A stretch of 64,000 nt of DNA from Acidobacteriota bacterium (lineage in GTDB: Bacteria > Acidobacteriota > Holophagae > Holophagales > Holophagaceae), in contig JACPUT010000006.1 in NCBI GenBank assembly GCA_016192145.1, positions 620,001 to 684,000 of the forward strand. The letters run 5' to 3'. This document shows, one piece after another, positions 42,609-51,826 of this stretch. The translations under genes were made by a program, and so were the position numbers. The notes under the pieces were generated by a model that ran no database searches, had not been told where the DNA came from, and saw only the letters and a program-made list of their open reading frames with translations. Every line of letters begins with the position of its first letter. The first letter of the stretch is position 1.

Positions 42609-43453
42609 GCGGGTTCCACCAGCCGGATGCCCTCCGCTTCGATGAGGATGCGCCGCTGCTTGTAGAGGGCGCCGAGGCTGAGCTTGAAGGCCTTCTTGCT
42701 GATGCCGAAGAGGGCGTAGATCTCCTCGGGCTTCGTCTTGTCCGTCACCGCCAGGTATCCGCCCCGCTTGGCGAGGTCATCCAGCACCCCCTGGGCGATG
42801 GCATCCACCTTGGCGTAGCCCGGCGCGTGGAGGGCCACGTTGAGCTTGTGATCCTCCCGCAGGCCCTTGATCCAGCCCTCGCGGGTTTCGCCCCGGCTGA
42901 GGGTGCCGTAGATGTCGCTCATGTGAACCATGCCCCAGTACCGGTGGTTGACGATGACGCGCATGCCGAGGTCCGTGCGGTCCCCGACAAGCAGGGTCAC
43001 CTTGTCGCCTTCGCGGAAGCCCTCGGCCTCGTCGCTGAGGAAGTCCTCCAGGCGCGCGGAGGCGGCGATGCGGCCCTCCTCATCCGTGAACACGAAGACC
43101 GTGGCCTTCTGCCCCTCCTTGATGAGGCGGCGCTGGGCGGACTTCACCTCCTGCCAGGGGAGGAAGAGATCCTGAGGCAGGCCCCAGGCCAGGAAGGCAC
43201 CTGCCTTGGTCGTGGCCACCACCTTCAGATGGGCCACTTCGCCGCGCTGGGCCAGCGGCATGCGCGCGCTCACCACCTTGAATCCCTGGCCATCCTTGTA
43301 CACGAAGACGGTCAGCGCTTGGCCCGCCTCGCAGGCCCGGGGGGTCTCGGCCAGGGGCAGCAGCAGCTCGCCCTCGGGCCCGCCGTCCAACACGGCGCCC
43401 TCGCGGGTGACCCGCAGGACCTTCAGGGTGTTGGCGGTGCCCAGGGTGGTCAT
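42605..43453 (-). CDS. cvfB: CvfB-like S1 RNA-binding protein
   Basis: 282 residues from ATG 43453. Three S1-like beta barrels (about 5-65, 70-130 and 140-215; KVTLLVGDRTDLGMRVIVN, YWGMVHMSDIYG) and a C-terminal winged helix (EEIYALFGISKKAFKLSLGALYKQRRI). That is the domain order of CvfB/YitL, which binds RNA and affects virulence gene expression in Staphylococcus. The start lies 2 bases from the HutD stop. It is co-transcribed with HutD and the YgjP-like gene. Confidence 0.83.
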   Translation of the reverse strand: MTTLGTANTLKVLRVTREGAVLDGGPEGELLLPLAETPRACEAGQALTVFVYKDGQGFKVVSARMPLAQRGEVAHLKVVATTKAGAFLAWGLPQDLFLPWQEVKSAQRRLIKEGQKATVFVFTDEEGRIAASARLEDFLSDEAEGFREGDKVTLLVGDRTDLGMRVIVNHRYWGMVHMSDIYGTLSRGETREGWIKGLREDHKLNVALHAPGYAKVDAIAQGVLDDLAKRGGYLAVTDKTKPEEIYALFGISKKAFKLSLGALYKQRRILIEAEGIRLVEPA

Positions 43454-43455
43454 GG

Positions 43456-44037
43456 CTAGATGCGTGTGAGGTGGACGACCACCGCCATGGCATCGCCCGC
43501 AGGGGTGCGCAGGCCCAGCTTGGTGCCCGCCTCCCCATCGAAGCGGAGCACCTCGCCAGCGGCGAGTTCCACGCCGAGGGGATCCACGCCCACCGTCGTC
43601 TTGGGGGCGTAGATCAGGGTGGTCTCGCCAAGCGTGAGGGACGTGGCGTCGGGCCCCAGGGTGAGCACGTCCACGGTGCCCTTCACGCGGGTGGCGTCGT
43701 AGATGAGGCCGAAGTCCAGGCAGGGGCCTTGGATCAGGGTGGCGTGGGCGGCGGGATCGCCGGAGAACGTCAGGGTCTGCTTCACCTGCTTCAAACGCAG
43801 ACGGCCCGCGCCCTCCAGATCGAGGATGAAGCCCGCGCCTTCCAGCAGGGCGAGGATGCGCGTGTGGCCCGGGAAGCGCGAGAAGGGGCCGGAGGCCTCC
43901 ACCCGGGCGGAGCTGATGCGCCATAGGAAGGGATCCGCGGCCGTGGCGCCCGCGGGCTCGATGGCCAGCTCCGTGGTGCTACCACCGCCATCCTTCCAGG
44001 GCATGACGCGGGTGTCGGAGGCGCGGAGGTGCAGCAT
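43456..44037 (-). CDS. HutD/Ves-family cupin protein
   Basis: 193 residues. The family opening VMPWKDGGGSTTELAI and WRISSARVEASGPFSRFPG are clear, followed by a double-stranded beta-helix fold. HutD is linked to histidine utilisation in Pseudomonas, and Ves to cold response in E. coli; the biochemical role is unclear. No hut genes lie nearby. First gene of a three-gene operon with cvfB and the metallopeptidase. Confidence 0.8.
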   Translation of the reverse strand: MLHLRASDTRVMPWKDGGGSTTELAIEPAGATAADPFLWRISSARVEASGPFSRFPGHTRILALLEGAGFILDLEGAGRLRLKQVKQTLTFSGDPAAHATLIQGPCLDFGLIYDATRVKGTVDVLTLGPDATSLTLGETTLIYAPKTTVGVDPLGVELAAGEVLRFDGEAGTKLGLRTPAGDAMAVVVHLTRI

Positions 44038-44096
44038 GGGCCCAGTTTCTCACGGGCTCCCCGAAAGCCTGTCACGACCTGTGGACCCGGGCGCGT

Positions 44097-46955
44097 TCAG
44101 GCCCTGATCTGCCCCCGGTGGATCAGCCGCAGGGCCTCCAGTCGCAGCCGCGCGCCGCGGAGGTGGTGATCCAGCTCCCGCTGGAGGCGGGCCATGGCTT
44201 CGACCTCCTCGGGGCGGACGCCGGGGTTCACCCGCTGGAGATCCCTGAGCCGGGCCACCTCATGCCCCAGCTGGTCCGCCATGGCCTTGCGGGCCTTGGC
44301 GACGAGGCCCGGGGCCCTGGCTTCGGCGAGGGCTTGAGTGTGCTCCAGCATGCGGGGCAGCAGGGTTCCCCGGATCTCCCCCTGTTCGAGGAGGGGGTGC
44401 CCCTCGCCATCCTGCAGCAGGCGGCTGAGGCCCCGGTGGGGCAGCCGCTCGCCGAGGTCGGCGCCCCGGTGATCCACGAGGATCCGGAGCGGCGTGGGGG
44501 GCAGGAAGCGGTCGAGGTGGAGCTGGGGCGGCGCGATGCACTCCAACAGGTAGATGGCTTCCAGCAGCAGGCCATGGCCCGTGGGGTCGGGCCAGGTGGC
44601 GAAGGCGCAGGTGCCCGTCTCGGCGCCCAGCACCAGATCCAGGGCGCCGGTGATGAGGGGATGATCCCAGGTGAGGAACTGCACGTCCTCCCGGGCGAGG
44701 GCCCGGGCCCGGTCGAAGGTCACCGTGAGGCCATCGGCGGTGAGGCCGGGGAAGGATTCCACCAGCACCCCGGCGGAGCCCAGCTGGAAGGTGCGGGGCG
44801 CGAGATCCTCCACCTCGATGAAGTGCTGATCCAGCACCGCGAGCAGGAAGTCATCCAGGGCCCGGCCCTCATCCTGGTGGCGGATCTCCGCGATGAGCTT
44901 CGCGGCGACGGCGGGTTTGCAGGAGTTCAACTCCAACAGGCGGTCGCGGCCCGCTTCCAGGCGCGCGGCCACCTCGGCCCGCTCCCGGCGCGTGGCTCCG
45001 ATCAGGGGGTCCAGTCCCATGGCATCCAGGGCCTGCGTGACCCGGCGCAGCTCCGGGCCGAAGCGATCCATCAGCTCCCGGCCTCCGGGCTGGATGGCCT
45101 CGAAGGCGCCGAGCCCCTCGTGGTACCAGCGCGCCAGCATCGCCTGGGGGCTGCCTTCCACGAAGGGGACGTGGATCTGGATTCCGGCGGTCTGGCCGAT
45201 GCGATCCAGGCGGCCGATGCGCTGCTCCAGGAGGCCCGGATCCAGGGGGAGGTCGAAGAGCACGAGGTGGTGGGCGAACTGGAAATTGCGACCCTCGCTG
45301 CCGATCTCGGAGCAGATGAGCAGTCGGGCCCCGTGGGGATCCGCGAACCAGGCCGCGGCCCGGTCCCGCTGCACGAGGGTGAGGCCCTCGTGGAAGAGGG
45401 CCAGCTTCACCTTGAGGTGGGGCCGCAGGGCCGCTTCGATGGCCTCGGCCTTCCGCTGCGTATGGCAGATGAGGAGCACCTTGGCGGGCGCCTGGCTTCG
45501 CAGGAGCTCCGCCAGCCAGGCCACGCGGGGGTCCTGATCGAAGACCGGCAGGAAACGTCCGCCCCCCTCAACGCCCGCATCGGCGGCCCACTCCCGGGCG
45601 AGGGCCTTGAGACAGTCGCTGTCCTTGGCGTCCGCTGCCAAGGAGTGGAGGTGGGCCACGCGCCTGGGGAAGCCCGCCACCGTGGCGCGCGTGTTGCGGA
45701 ACATCACGCGGCCCGTGCCGTGCTGATCCAGGAGGGCCTCGATCAAGGCCCCGCGGTCCTCGGACGCGAGGGCCGCGCGCACCTTGGATTCGTCGTCTTG
45801 CAGCACCGCGGCGAGGCGCTTGATTTCGGCTTCGCCGAGCTCGGTCGCATCCTGCAGCTTCTCCGCCAGGCGGGCCACGGCCTGGTAGCCCTCGGATTCC
45901 CGAAGGAAGGTGTCGAGATCCCCATAGCGATCGGGATCCAGCAAGCGCAACCGCGCGAAGTGTCCGGCCAGGCCCAGCTGTTCGGGCGTGGCCGTGAGCA
46001 GCAGCAGGCCGGGCGTGGACCGGCCGAGGGATTCCACCGCGGCGTATTCGGGGCTGGCGGCTTCCGGAGACCAGCCGAGGTGGTGGGCCTCATCCACCAC
46101 GAGCAGATCCCAGCCCGCCGCTTCGGCCTGGCGGAGCCGCTCGGGAGCGCGGGTGAAGAGCCCCAGCTCGCAGAGCACCAGCTGGTCATCCAGGAAGGGG
46201 TTGGCGCCGGGCACGCTCTCCTCAAGCGCCTTGCATCGGCCTTCATCGAAGATGGCGAACCACAGGTTGAAGCGCCGCAACAGCTCCACGAACCACTGGT
46301 GCACCAGGGATTCCGGCACGAGGATGAGCACCCGCCGGGCCCGGCCCGTGAGCAGCAGCCGGTGCAGGATGAGGCCCGCCTCGATGGTCTTGCCCAGGCC
46401 CACTTCGTCGGCCAGGAGCACCCGGGGGGCCAGACGCCCCGTCACTTCCGAGGCGAGGCTCAGCTGGTGGGGAAGCAGATCGATGCGCCCGCCGAGGAAG
46501 CCGCGCACCTCGGATTTCCGGCGGCGGTACTGGTGCTTCAGGGCCGCGAAGCGCAGCTCGAAGGGGGCCTTGGCATCGAAGCGGCCACGGAAGAGGCGCT
46601 CCCGGGGGCCGCTGAGGGAGAGGGCCAGGCTCAATTCCGTTTCGCAAAAAACGCGGTCGCCGCATTGGAAGTGGAAGAGGCCCTTCCGCTCCGTGACGGC
46701 GTCCACGGTCCAGCTGCCCTCCTGCGGGTCCTGGAGGGTATCGCCCACGCGGAAGGTCACCCGGCGCAAGGGGGTCCCCTCCAGGGAATAGTCCCGGGTC
46801 TCGTCCGCGGTGGCGAAGACCACGGTCACCGTGCGGGGGCCCACCGCCCTCACCTCGCCGATGCCCAGCTCGGGCTCTCCATCGCTGATCCAACGTTGTC
46901 CGGGATGATAGCGGTTCGGCATGGGGGATCGCGGGGCTCCGGGAGCAAGGGACAT
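44097..46955 (-). CDS. RapA-like SNF2 ATPase (RNA polymerase recycling factor)
   Basis: 952 residues; E. coli RapA has 968. GGAG lies six bases before ATG 46955 (an internal ATG at 46922 is possible). Tudor-like N-terminal domains (about 12-110) precede SNF2 motor motifs: LLADEVGLGKTIEAGLIL (Walker A), VVDEAHHLGW (DEAH), LLLTATPEQLGL and the helicase C lobe ending QRIGRLDRIGQTAGIQIHVP. RapA frees RNA polymerase after transcription. It is followed by the HutD operon in the same direction, 59 bases on. Confidence 0.85.
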   Translation of the reverse strand: MSLAPGAPRSPMPNRYHPGQRWISDGEPELGIGEVRAVGPRTVTVVFATADETRDYSLEGTPLRRVTFRVGDTLQDPQEGSWTVDAVTERKGLFHFQCGDRVFCETELSLALSLSGPRERLFRGRFDAKAPFELRFAALKHQYRRRKSEVRGFLGGRIDLLPHQLSLASEVTGRLAPRVLLADEVGLGKTIEAGLILHRLLLTGRARRVLILVPESLVHQWFVELLRRFNLWFAIFDEGRCKALEESVPGANPFLDDQLVLCELGLFTRAPERLRQAEAAGWDLLVVDEAHHLGWSPEAASPEYAAVESLGRSTPGLLLLTATPEQLGLAGHFARLRLLDPDRYGDLDTFLRESEGYQAVARLAEKLQDATELGEAEIKRLAAVLQDDESKVRAALASEDRGALIEALLDQHGTGRVMFRNTRATVAGFPRRVAHLHSLAADAKDSDCLKALAREWAADAGVEGGGRFLPVFDQDPRVAWLAELLRSQAPAKVLLICHTQRKAEAIEAALRPHLKVKLALFHEGLTLVQRDRAAAWFADPHGARLLICSEIGSEGRNFQFAHHLVLFDLPLDPGLLEQRIGRLDRIGQTAGIQIHVPFVEGSPQAMLARWYHEGLGAFEAIQPGGRELMDRFGPELRRVTQALDAMGLDPLIGATRRERAEVAARLEAGRDRLLELNSCKPAVAAKLIAEIRHQDEGRALDDFLLAVLDQHFIEVEDLAPRTFQLGSAGVLVESFPGLTADGLTVTFDRARALAREDVQFLTWDHPLITGALDLVLGAETGTCAFATWPDPTGHGLLLEAIYLLECIAPPQLHLDRFLPPTPLRILVDHRGADLGERLPHRGLSRLLQDGEGHPLLEQGEIRGTLLPRMLEHTQALAEARAPGLVAKARKAMADQLGHEVARLRDLQRVNPGVRPEEVEAMARLQRELDHHLRGARLRLEALRLIHRGQIRA

Positions 46956-47003
46956 CCACCGCTCCGGATCAGCCTAACGCTGGTCACGCCGGCGCGGATC
47001 GGA

Positions 47004-48257
47004 TCAGGACGGAATCGGAAGGGGGGATGAATCGAGGGTGGCGGCCTGGTGGTAGAGCTCGGGGGCCGAGGCCACCACCTCCACCAGGTTTCCGTCGATG
47101 GCGCCGGCCTCGGCCATCTGGCGGAGTTTGGCGAGGATCACGGCGTGCCCCAGGGGGCCGCGGTAGGGGCGGTTCTGGGCCAGGGCCTGGTAGATGTCCG
47201 CCACGGCGATGATGCGGGCCTCCTGGGGAAGCTCCTGGGCCGTGAGCCCGAAGGGATAGCCGCTGCCATCCAGCTTTTCATGGTGGCTGGAGGCCCATCG
47301 GGTGATCTCCTCGAGGCCTTCCACGCTCCGCAGCAGGTCGAAGGTGGCGAAACTGTGCGCCCGCATCGTATCGAATTCCGCCCGGGTGAGGCTCCGAGGT
47401 GCCTCCAGGATCTCGTCGGGAACCTGCATCTTGCCGATGTCGTGCAGCAGGCCCGCCGTTTCGATCATTTCGCAGCGATCGGCGTCGCAACCCACCTGCT
47501 GGGCGAGGGTCCGGGCCAGGCGGGCGACGCCCAGGGAGTGTTCATGGGTGAAGGGGGATTTCGCATCCACGATCTCCTGCAGGAGTCGTGCGGCCTGGCG
47601 GAAGCGGGGCCAATCGATGGGCGGGCCATCGGATTCCGCGGCCACTCCGGTTGGGAAGGCCTGGATGACTTCGGGGGACCGGAGGTCGGCCCAAAAGGCG
47701 GGATCCGTGGACAAGTCGAGGAAGGCATCGATGAAATCGGCATGGAAGGTGGAGTCCCGGTGGCCGTGAAGGAGGTTCCGCACCCCTTCGACGCGATCCG
47801 GCCTGGCGGGGATGGCCTCGTGCCGAAGGGCGAGCACGTCGATGCGATCGCACAGGAAGATGAGGTTGGCCTTCCGCGCGACATCCTCGGGGCACCCGGC
47901 GGCGGGAAGCTCCGGCCAGGCCGTGTGGTGCCAGCGGACGAGGGGGGCCAAGTGGGCGAGGGGCGCGAAGCCCCCCAGCCGGGCCGAGCCCAGGAGGCAA
48001 TGGGCCTGGGCCCCCGCCCAGTTGATCTCCCCCAGCACCCGCTGGTGCTCCCGCGTCGTGGATACGCCGCAGTCATGCAGTACCCCCGCCTCGTACATCA
48101 GGCCCTGGATTGCGGGCCCCCATCCGAGGTACCGGGCCAGTTTTACCGCGAGCATGCCGACCCGCCGCCCATGGTAGAAGTCGTCCACCCCCACGAGATC
48201 CAGGGTGTGGCCGATCAGAAGCACCAGCTGGCGAACATCCATCCGAAGGTCGATCAC
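47004..48257 (-). CDS. HD-GYP domain protein, probable c-di-GMP phosphodiesterase
   Basis: 417 residues with two HD-type halves. The N-terminal half has a degenerate HD (YHGRRVGMLAVKLARYLGW, VLHDCGVS). The C-terminal HD-GYP domain is intact: HEHSLGVARLARTL, LLHDIGKMQVPDEILE, HSFATFDLL, HHEKLDGSGYPFG and DIYQALAQNRPYR. There is no receiver or membrane domain, so the N-terminal half may be the sensory part. It has the tandem-HD design seen in delta-proteobacterial and acidobacterial proteins. Confidence 0.83.
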   Translation of the reverse strand: MIDLRMDVRQLVLLIGHTLDLVGVDDFYHGRRVGMLAVKLARYLGWGPAIQGLMYEAGVLHDCGVSTTREHQRVLGEINWAGAQAHCLLGSARLGGFAPLAHLAPLVRWHHTAWPELPAAGCPEDVARKANLIFLCDRIDVLALRHEAIPARPDRVEGVRNLLHGHRDSTFHADFIDAFLDLSTDPAFWADLRSPEVIQAFPTGVAAESDGPPIDWPRFRQAARLLQEIVDAKSPFTHEHSLGVARLARTLAQQVGCDADRCEMIETAGLLHDIGKMQVPDEILEAPRSLTRAEFDTMRAHSFATFDLLRSVEGLEEITRWASSHHEKLDGSGYPFGLTAQELPQEARIIAVADIYQALAQNRPYRGPLGHAVILAKLRQMAEAGAIDGNLVEVVASAPELYHQAATLDSSPLPIPS

Positions 48258-48356
48258 GTCGGACCTCGCAGCTCATCCTAGGCCTTGGGACAGGCTGGGC
48301 GAGGCGTTCCCAGCGACTTTGCCGGAGGCGTTCCAGCTTGTGATGGACATCATCCC

Positions 48357-48370
48357 TCCCTCCCGGGAGG
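48357..48370. terminator. GC palindrome behind the TM2-like gene
   Basis: CCCTCCCGGGAGGG is fully self-complementary and lies 10 bases past the stop of the minus-strand gene at 48380. There is no T-run after it, so this is a weak terminator candidate. Confidence 0.3.
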
Positions 48371-48379
48371 GGAAGGGTG

Positions 48380-48952
48380 TCAGCTTGATTGGGCTTCCTT
48401 CTGGGCGGCACGATCCTTCATGGCGCGGCTCACCAGGTAGAGACCGAGGAACACGAGGCCCAAGGGCCACCAATCCGCCAGCCAGGCCAGGGAGAAGCCG
48501 AAGCGGAGGTTCAGGAGCGAGAGGATGCCCACGAGGATGAGGCCGACGCCCAAGGCGAGGCGCCCGCCGAAGGACACGGACCCGAACCCATCGGGAAGGG
48601 GGGCCGTCTCCATCCGGCTGATGGATTCATTGATCAGGACCGCCCGGCGGTGGGCGTCCACGAGGTTGTAGAGGAAGAAGAAACTCATGCTGACGCCCAC
48701 GAAGGGCTCCAACCGCCCCAATTGATTGGTGGACATGAGGGCGATGAAGGTGGCCATGGCCCCCGCGTGGATGAAGCCCACCTGCGTGTAGCCCAGATAG
48801 ACCTGCCCGAGGCCCGGCATGAGGGAGAGCACCGTGGCGGTGATGGGGGACTTGAGGCGGGGATCGCGGTAGTAATCGGGCCGGCCCGTGGGTGGCGCGA
48901 AGGGAATCGGCTGCGGCGCGGCGTGGGGATCGTGTTCGGGGAGGGGGGGCAT
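48380..48952 (-). CDS. Multi-helix membrane protein, TM2-like
   Basis: 190 residues from ATG 48952, chosen because GGAG lies six bases upstream. A Pro/His-rich cytoplasmic start leads to four to five hydrophobic helices with the Gly-rich turn LSLMPGLGQVYLGYTQVGF, like TM2-type proteins. The end is basic and cytoplasmic. Function unknown. It lies 62 bases from the anti-sigma gene on the same strand and may belong to its operon. Confidence 0.6.
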   Translation of the reverse strand: MPPLPEHDPHAAPQPIPFAPPTGRPDYYRDPRLKSPITATVLSLMPGLGQVYLGYTQVGFIHAGAMATFIALMSTNQLGRLEPFVGVSMSFFFLYNLVDAHRRAVLINESISRMETAPLPDGFGSVSFGGRLALGVGLILVGILSLLNLRFGFSLAWLADWWPLGLVFLGLYLVSRAMKDRAAQKEAQSS

Positions 48953-49014
48953 GGGGGGCTCCAAGTGGGGATGGGGTTGGATCGGTACCTAGGGAGAAGG
49001 ACGCAGGGCGTGCC

Positions 49015-49722
49015 TCAAGGGTTCGCCGGGGTTGGCGCCTTTTCTTCCGACATCCCTTTGAGGCCACGCAGCCAGCCGCGCACCCGCACGGAGCCGCGCT
49101 GCCACCATCCCGCGGAGGTGGCTCCCTCCGCGGCCGCGCCGTCGAGCTTGAGCCCCCGCTGGACGCTGGCCACCGTGCGCTTTTCCGCGGCCACCAGCTG
49201 ACCCAGCATCCGTTGGGCCGGGGCCTTGAGGGGCACGAGGAGGGGCTCGGGGGAGAGGGTTCGCACGAGGGCGCGGGGCGCGGGGAGCGACTCGGGCATG
49301 GGAAGGGAGAGGCCCAGGAGGCTCACGGCCGTGCCGAGGTAGGCGGCTTCCAGGGCGATGCGGGGGCGGTGCAGCAGCTGCATCCAGGTGGCCCGCCATT
49401 CGTGGCTTCGGCGGGTCGCATGCACGGTGGCCCGCATCACCCGGGCCGTGAACCAGGGCCCTGGATCGGCTTCCGCCATGCGGGGGAGCAGGGTCGTGGC
49501 GAGGGCGAGCGCCTTCATCAGGTGGGCGCAGTCCTCGCAATGGTCCAGGTGGCCGCGCACGAGGCGCTCCTGGGTGGCCTCGAGTTCCCCATCCACGAAG
49601 TGGCAGGCCAGATCCTGAACCCGCAGGCAGGGCGAGCCGGAGGTGCGGGCCAGGATGGCCCGGGTGAGGTCCAGCGCCACCGGGGGATCGGGGAGGTAGG
49701 GGTTCAGCGGGGCGTCGTGCAT
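49015..49722 (-). CDS. Anti-sigma factor with zinc-finger (zf-HC2) domain
   Basis: 235 residues. The zinc site is seen in CHFVDGELEATQERLVRGHL with DHCEDCAHLM (His-x3-Cys-x2-Cys type). One membrane helix lies in the middle (ALEAAYLGTAVSLLGLSL), followed by a periplasmic tail of about 110 residues. It starts one base before the sigma gene stop, the normal sigma/anti-sigma order. It should hold the ECF sigma factor inactive at the membrane until an envelope signal. Confidence 0.8.
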   Translation of the reverse strand: MHDAPLNPYLPDPPVALDLTRAILARTSGSPCLRVQDLACHFVDGELEATQERLVRGHLDHCEDCAHLMKALALATTLLPRMAEADPGPWFTARVMRATVHATRRSHEWRATWMQLLHRPRIALEAAYLGTAVSLLGLSLPMPESLPAPRALVRTLSPEPLLVPLKAPAQRMLGQLVAAEKRTVASVQRGLKLDGAAAEGATSAGWWQRGSVRVRGWLRGLKGMSEEKAPTPANP

Positions 49723-49723
49723 C

Positions 49724-50275
49724 TCAGGCCCCCATGCCGATGGCGGTGAGCTTCTGCGCCAATTCCAGGCGGGCGCGGTTGGATCGGGATTTCACGGTGC
49801 CCACGGGCACCTCCAGGATCTCGGCGATGGCCTCCACCTTAAGCCCTTGGATCTCCTTGAGCAGGAGGATCTCGCGGTTGAGGTAGGTGAGTTCCTGCAG
49901 GGCCTGGTGCACCCTGGCGGCCCGCACCTGCTCCAGGTGGGCCTCCTCGGGGTTCAGTTCGGGAGAACGGAGGTGGAACAGCTCTTCCGCGGGCCCATCC
50001 CAGAGGGGGGGCCGGGCCTTGCGGCGGCGGAGGTGGTCGATGCAGGCGTTGCGGGTGATGCGCAGGATCCAGGGCAGGCGACCCTCCTCCCCGGGGAGCA
50101 TCGCGAGGTTTTGGTAGATGCGGACGAACACGTCCTGCGTGAGGTCCCGGGCATCCTCGGCTTGGGTGGTGTAGTGGTAGGCCAGGCCATAGACCCTTCC
50201 CTGGTAGGCGCGGACGAAGGCCTCCCAGGCGAGGGGGTCGCCGTTCCGCAGGGGATCCTGGAGGGAGGTGGGCAT
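49724..50275 (-). CDS. ECF sigma factor (sigma-70 region 2 and 4)
   Basis: 183 residues. Region 2 (about 10-80) contains ARDLTQDVFVRIYQNL and LPWILRITRNACIDHLRR. Region 4 (about 125-178) contains LTYLNREILLLKEIQGLKVEAIAEIL and VGTVKSRSNRARLEL. It is coupled to the anti-sigma gene downstream. Typical RpoE-like group of 180-200 residues. Confidence 0.87.
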   Translation of the reverse strand: MPTSLQDPLRNGDPLAWEAFVRAYQGRVYGLAYHYTTQAEDARDLTQDVFVRIYQNLAMLPGEEGRLPWILRITRNACIDHLRRRKARPPLWDGPAEELFHLRSPELNPEEAHLEQVRAARVHQALQELTYLNREILLLKEIQGLKVEAIAEILEVPVGTVKSRSNRARLELAQKLTAIGMGA

Positions 50276-50374
50276 TCAGCCTTGGCAAGGTGGGGCAGGG
50301 GTGCCCTATGAGGATGAACGCAGGGGCGCTGGAATGGTTCGGTGGGAATCCGATCTTTCTTTCGGTGGGCCTTC

Positions 50375-51826
50375 TCAGCCCTTCAACGCCGCCAGCAGGG
50401 CGTCCAATTCCACGCTGGCGAAGGCCGTGGCCTTATCGCTCATGGCGTAGGGGAGGTAGAGCCGGCGGTGGTGGATCAGGGAGCCGCAGCTGTAGACGAC
50501 GTTGGGGACGTAGCCCTCCCGTTCCTGGTCCAGGGGGGCGAGGAGGGGCTCGGGGAGGCGGCCGATGACTTGGGTGGGGTCGTGGAGGTCCAGGAGCACG
50601 GCGCCGATGCAGTACCTGCGCATGGGGCCCACCCCGTGGGTGAGGACGAGCCAGCCGGCCTCGGTCTCCAGCGGGGAGCCGCAATTGCCCACCTTCACGG
50701 ATTCCCAGGCCTCCGCGGGCCGGAGGAGGAGGTGGGTCTCGTTCCAGTAGTGGGGCCGCTCCGAGAACATGATGAAGAGGTTCTCGTCGTCCTGGCGGGA
50801 GAGCATGGCGTAGCGGCCGTTGATGCGGCGGGGGAAGAGGGCCATGCCCTTGTTGAGCACCGCCCTCCCATCCAGGGTGAGCATGCGGAAGTGTCGGAAG
50901 TCCTGGGTCTCGATGAGCTGGGGCAGGATGGTCCGCCCGTTGTAGGCCGTGTAGGTGGCGTAGTACATGACGGAGCGATCCGTATCCACGAACCGCACGA
51001 AGCGGGCGTCCTCGATGCCGTTGCTCTCGTTGGGGGAGACGGGGAAGAGGATGCCCTCGCTGAGCGGCTGGCCCGGAGGGAAGCGCAGCTCGTAGTTGGA
51101 ATCAGCCAGCCATTGGATGCTGTCCAAGGTCCGGCGGTAGTCCTGGGTGAGGGGCAGGGTCTCGTTCCGCACCCGGGCCACGGTGGCTTCCAGATCCTCC
51201 CGGGTGAACTCGTCGGCGAGGGTGGCCATGACGGTGGCCATGCATTCGTTTTCGAAGCCCAGGTCGTGGAGGGTGACCATGAAGCGCTTCTTGCGGTACC
51301 GGGGATTGGGCACCACTTCCGGGGCCGTGAGGAAGCGGGAAACGGGGTCCAAGGTGATGCCCCCATCGGCCTGCAGGGTGCCCACCCGGAACTCGATGGA
51401 GGAGATGTGGCCCTCTCCCGTGGCCCGCAGGCTGAGGATGAAGCGAAGGCCCCCCTCGGGCGCGGCGCTCTGATCGGGGTGGGGCACGATGGAGGGATTG
51501 AAGAGGGCCGCCGCCTCCACGGCGTATTCCCCGGAGAAGAGCCCGCCGATGAGGAGCTTCCGGGCGGAGGTGAGGGGGCGGTGGGTGAATACGTGGGGTT
51601 GCACCTGGTCGAACTGGGCCATGAGGCAGCCCTCGAGATCCCGATGGCGGCCGCCGAAGCCCTGCCGGAGCGCATCCAGTTCCGATTGGACCTCCCCTTC
51701 CGTGAGGGCCAGGGCCCGGCCGATGATGGTCGCGATGCGCGTGGGGGGGGAGGGGATGAAGGGGCGGATGATCACCCGCCCGCTCTCGGGCAGGAGCAAC
51801 AGGTCGTGGCGGCGGAGGGGGATCAT
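50375..51826 (-). CDS. GH130-family glycoside phosphorylase
   Basis: 483 residues. The five-bladed propeller family marks appear: NSNGIEDARFV-like text (NESNGIEDARFVRFVD), YYATYTAYNG, GMALFPRRINGRYAMLSR and NCGSPLETEAGWLVLTHGVG. GH130 enzymes phosphorolyse beta-mannosides (mannobiose, mannosyl-glucose, beta-1,2-mannans). Its start overlaps the stop of the glycosyltransferase gene by four bases. The long N-terminus (about 100 residues before the propeller) is as in beta-1,2-mannan-type members. Substrate is inference. Confidence 0.83.
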   Translation of the reverse strand: MIPLRRHDLLLLPESGRVIIRPFIPSPPTRIATIIGRALALTEGEVQSELDALRQGFGGRHRDLEGCLMAQFDQVQPHVFTHRPLTSARKLLIGGLFSGEYAVEAAALFNPSIVPHPDQSAAPEGGLRFILSLRATGEGHISSIEFRVGTLQADGGITLDPVSRFLTAPEVVPNPRYRKKRFMVTLHDLGFENECMATVMATLADEFTREDLEATVARVRNETLPLTQDYRRTLDSIQWLADSNYELRFPPGQPLSEGILFPVSPNESNGIEDARFVRFVDTDRSVMYYATYTAYNGRTILPQLIETQDFRHFRMLTLDGRAVLNKGMALFPRRINGRYAMLSRQDDENLFIMFSERPHYWNETHLLLRPAEAWESVKVGNCGSPLETEAGWLVLTHGVGPMRRYCIGAVLLDLHDPTQVIGRLPEPLLAPLDQEREGYVPNVVYSCGSLIHHRRLYLPYAMSDKATAFASVELDALLAALKG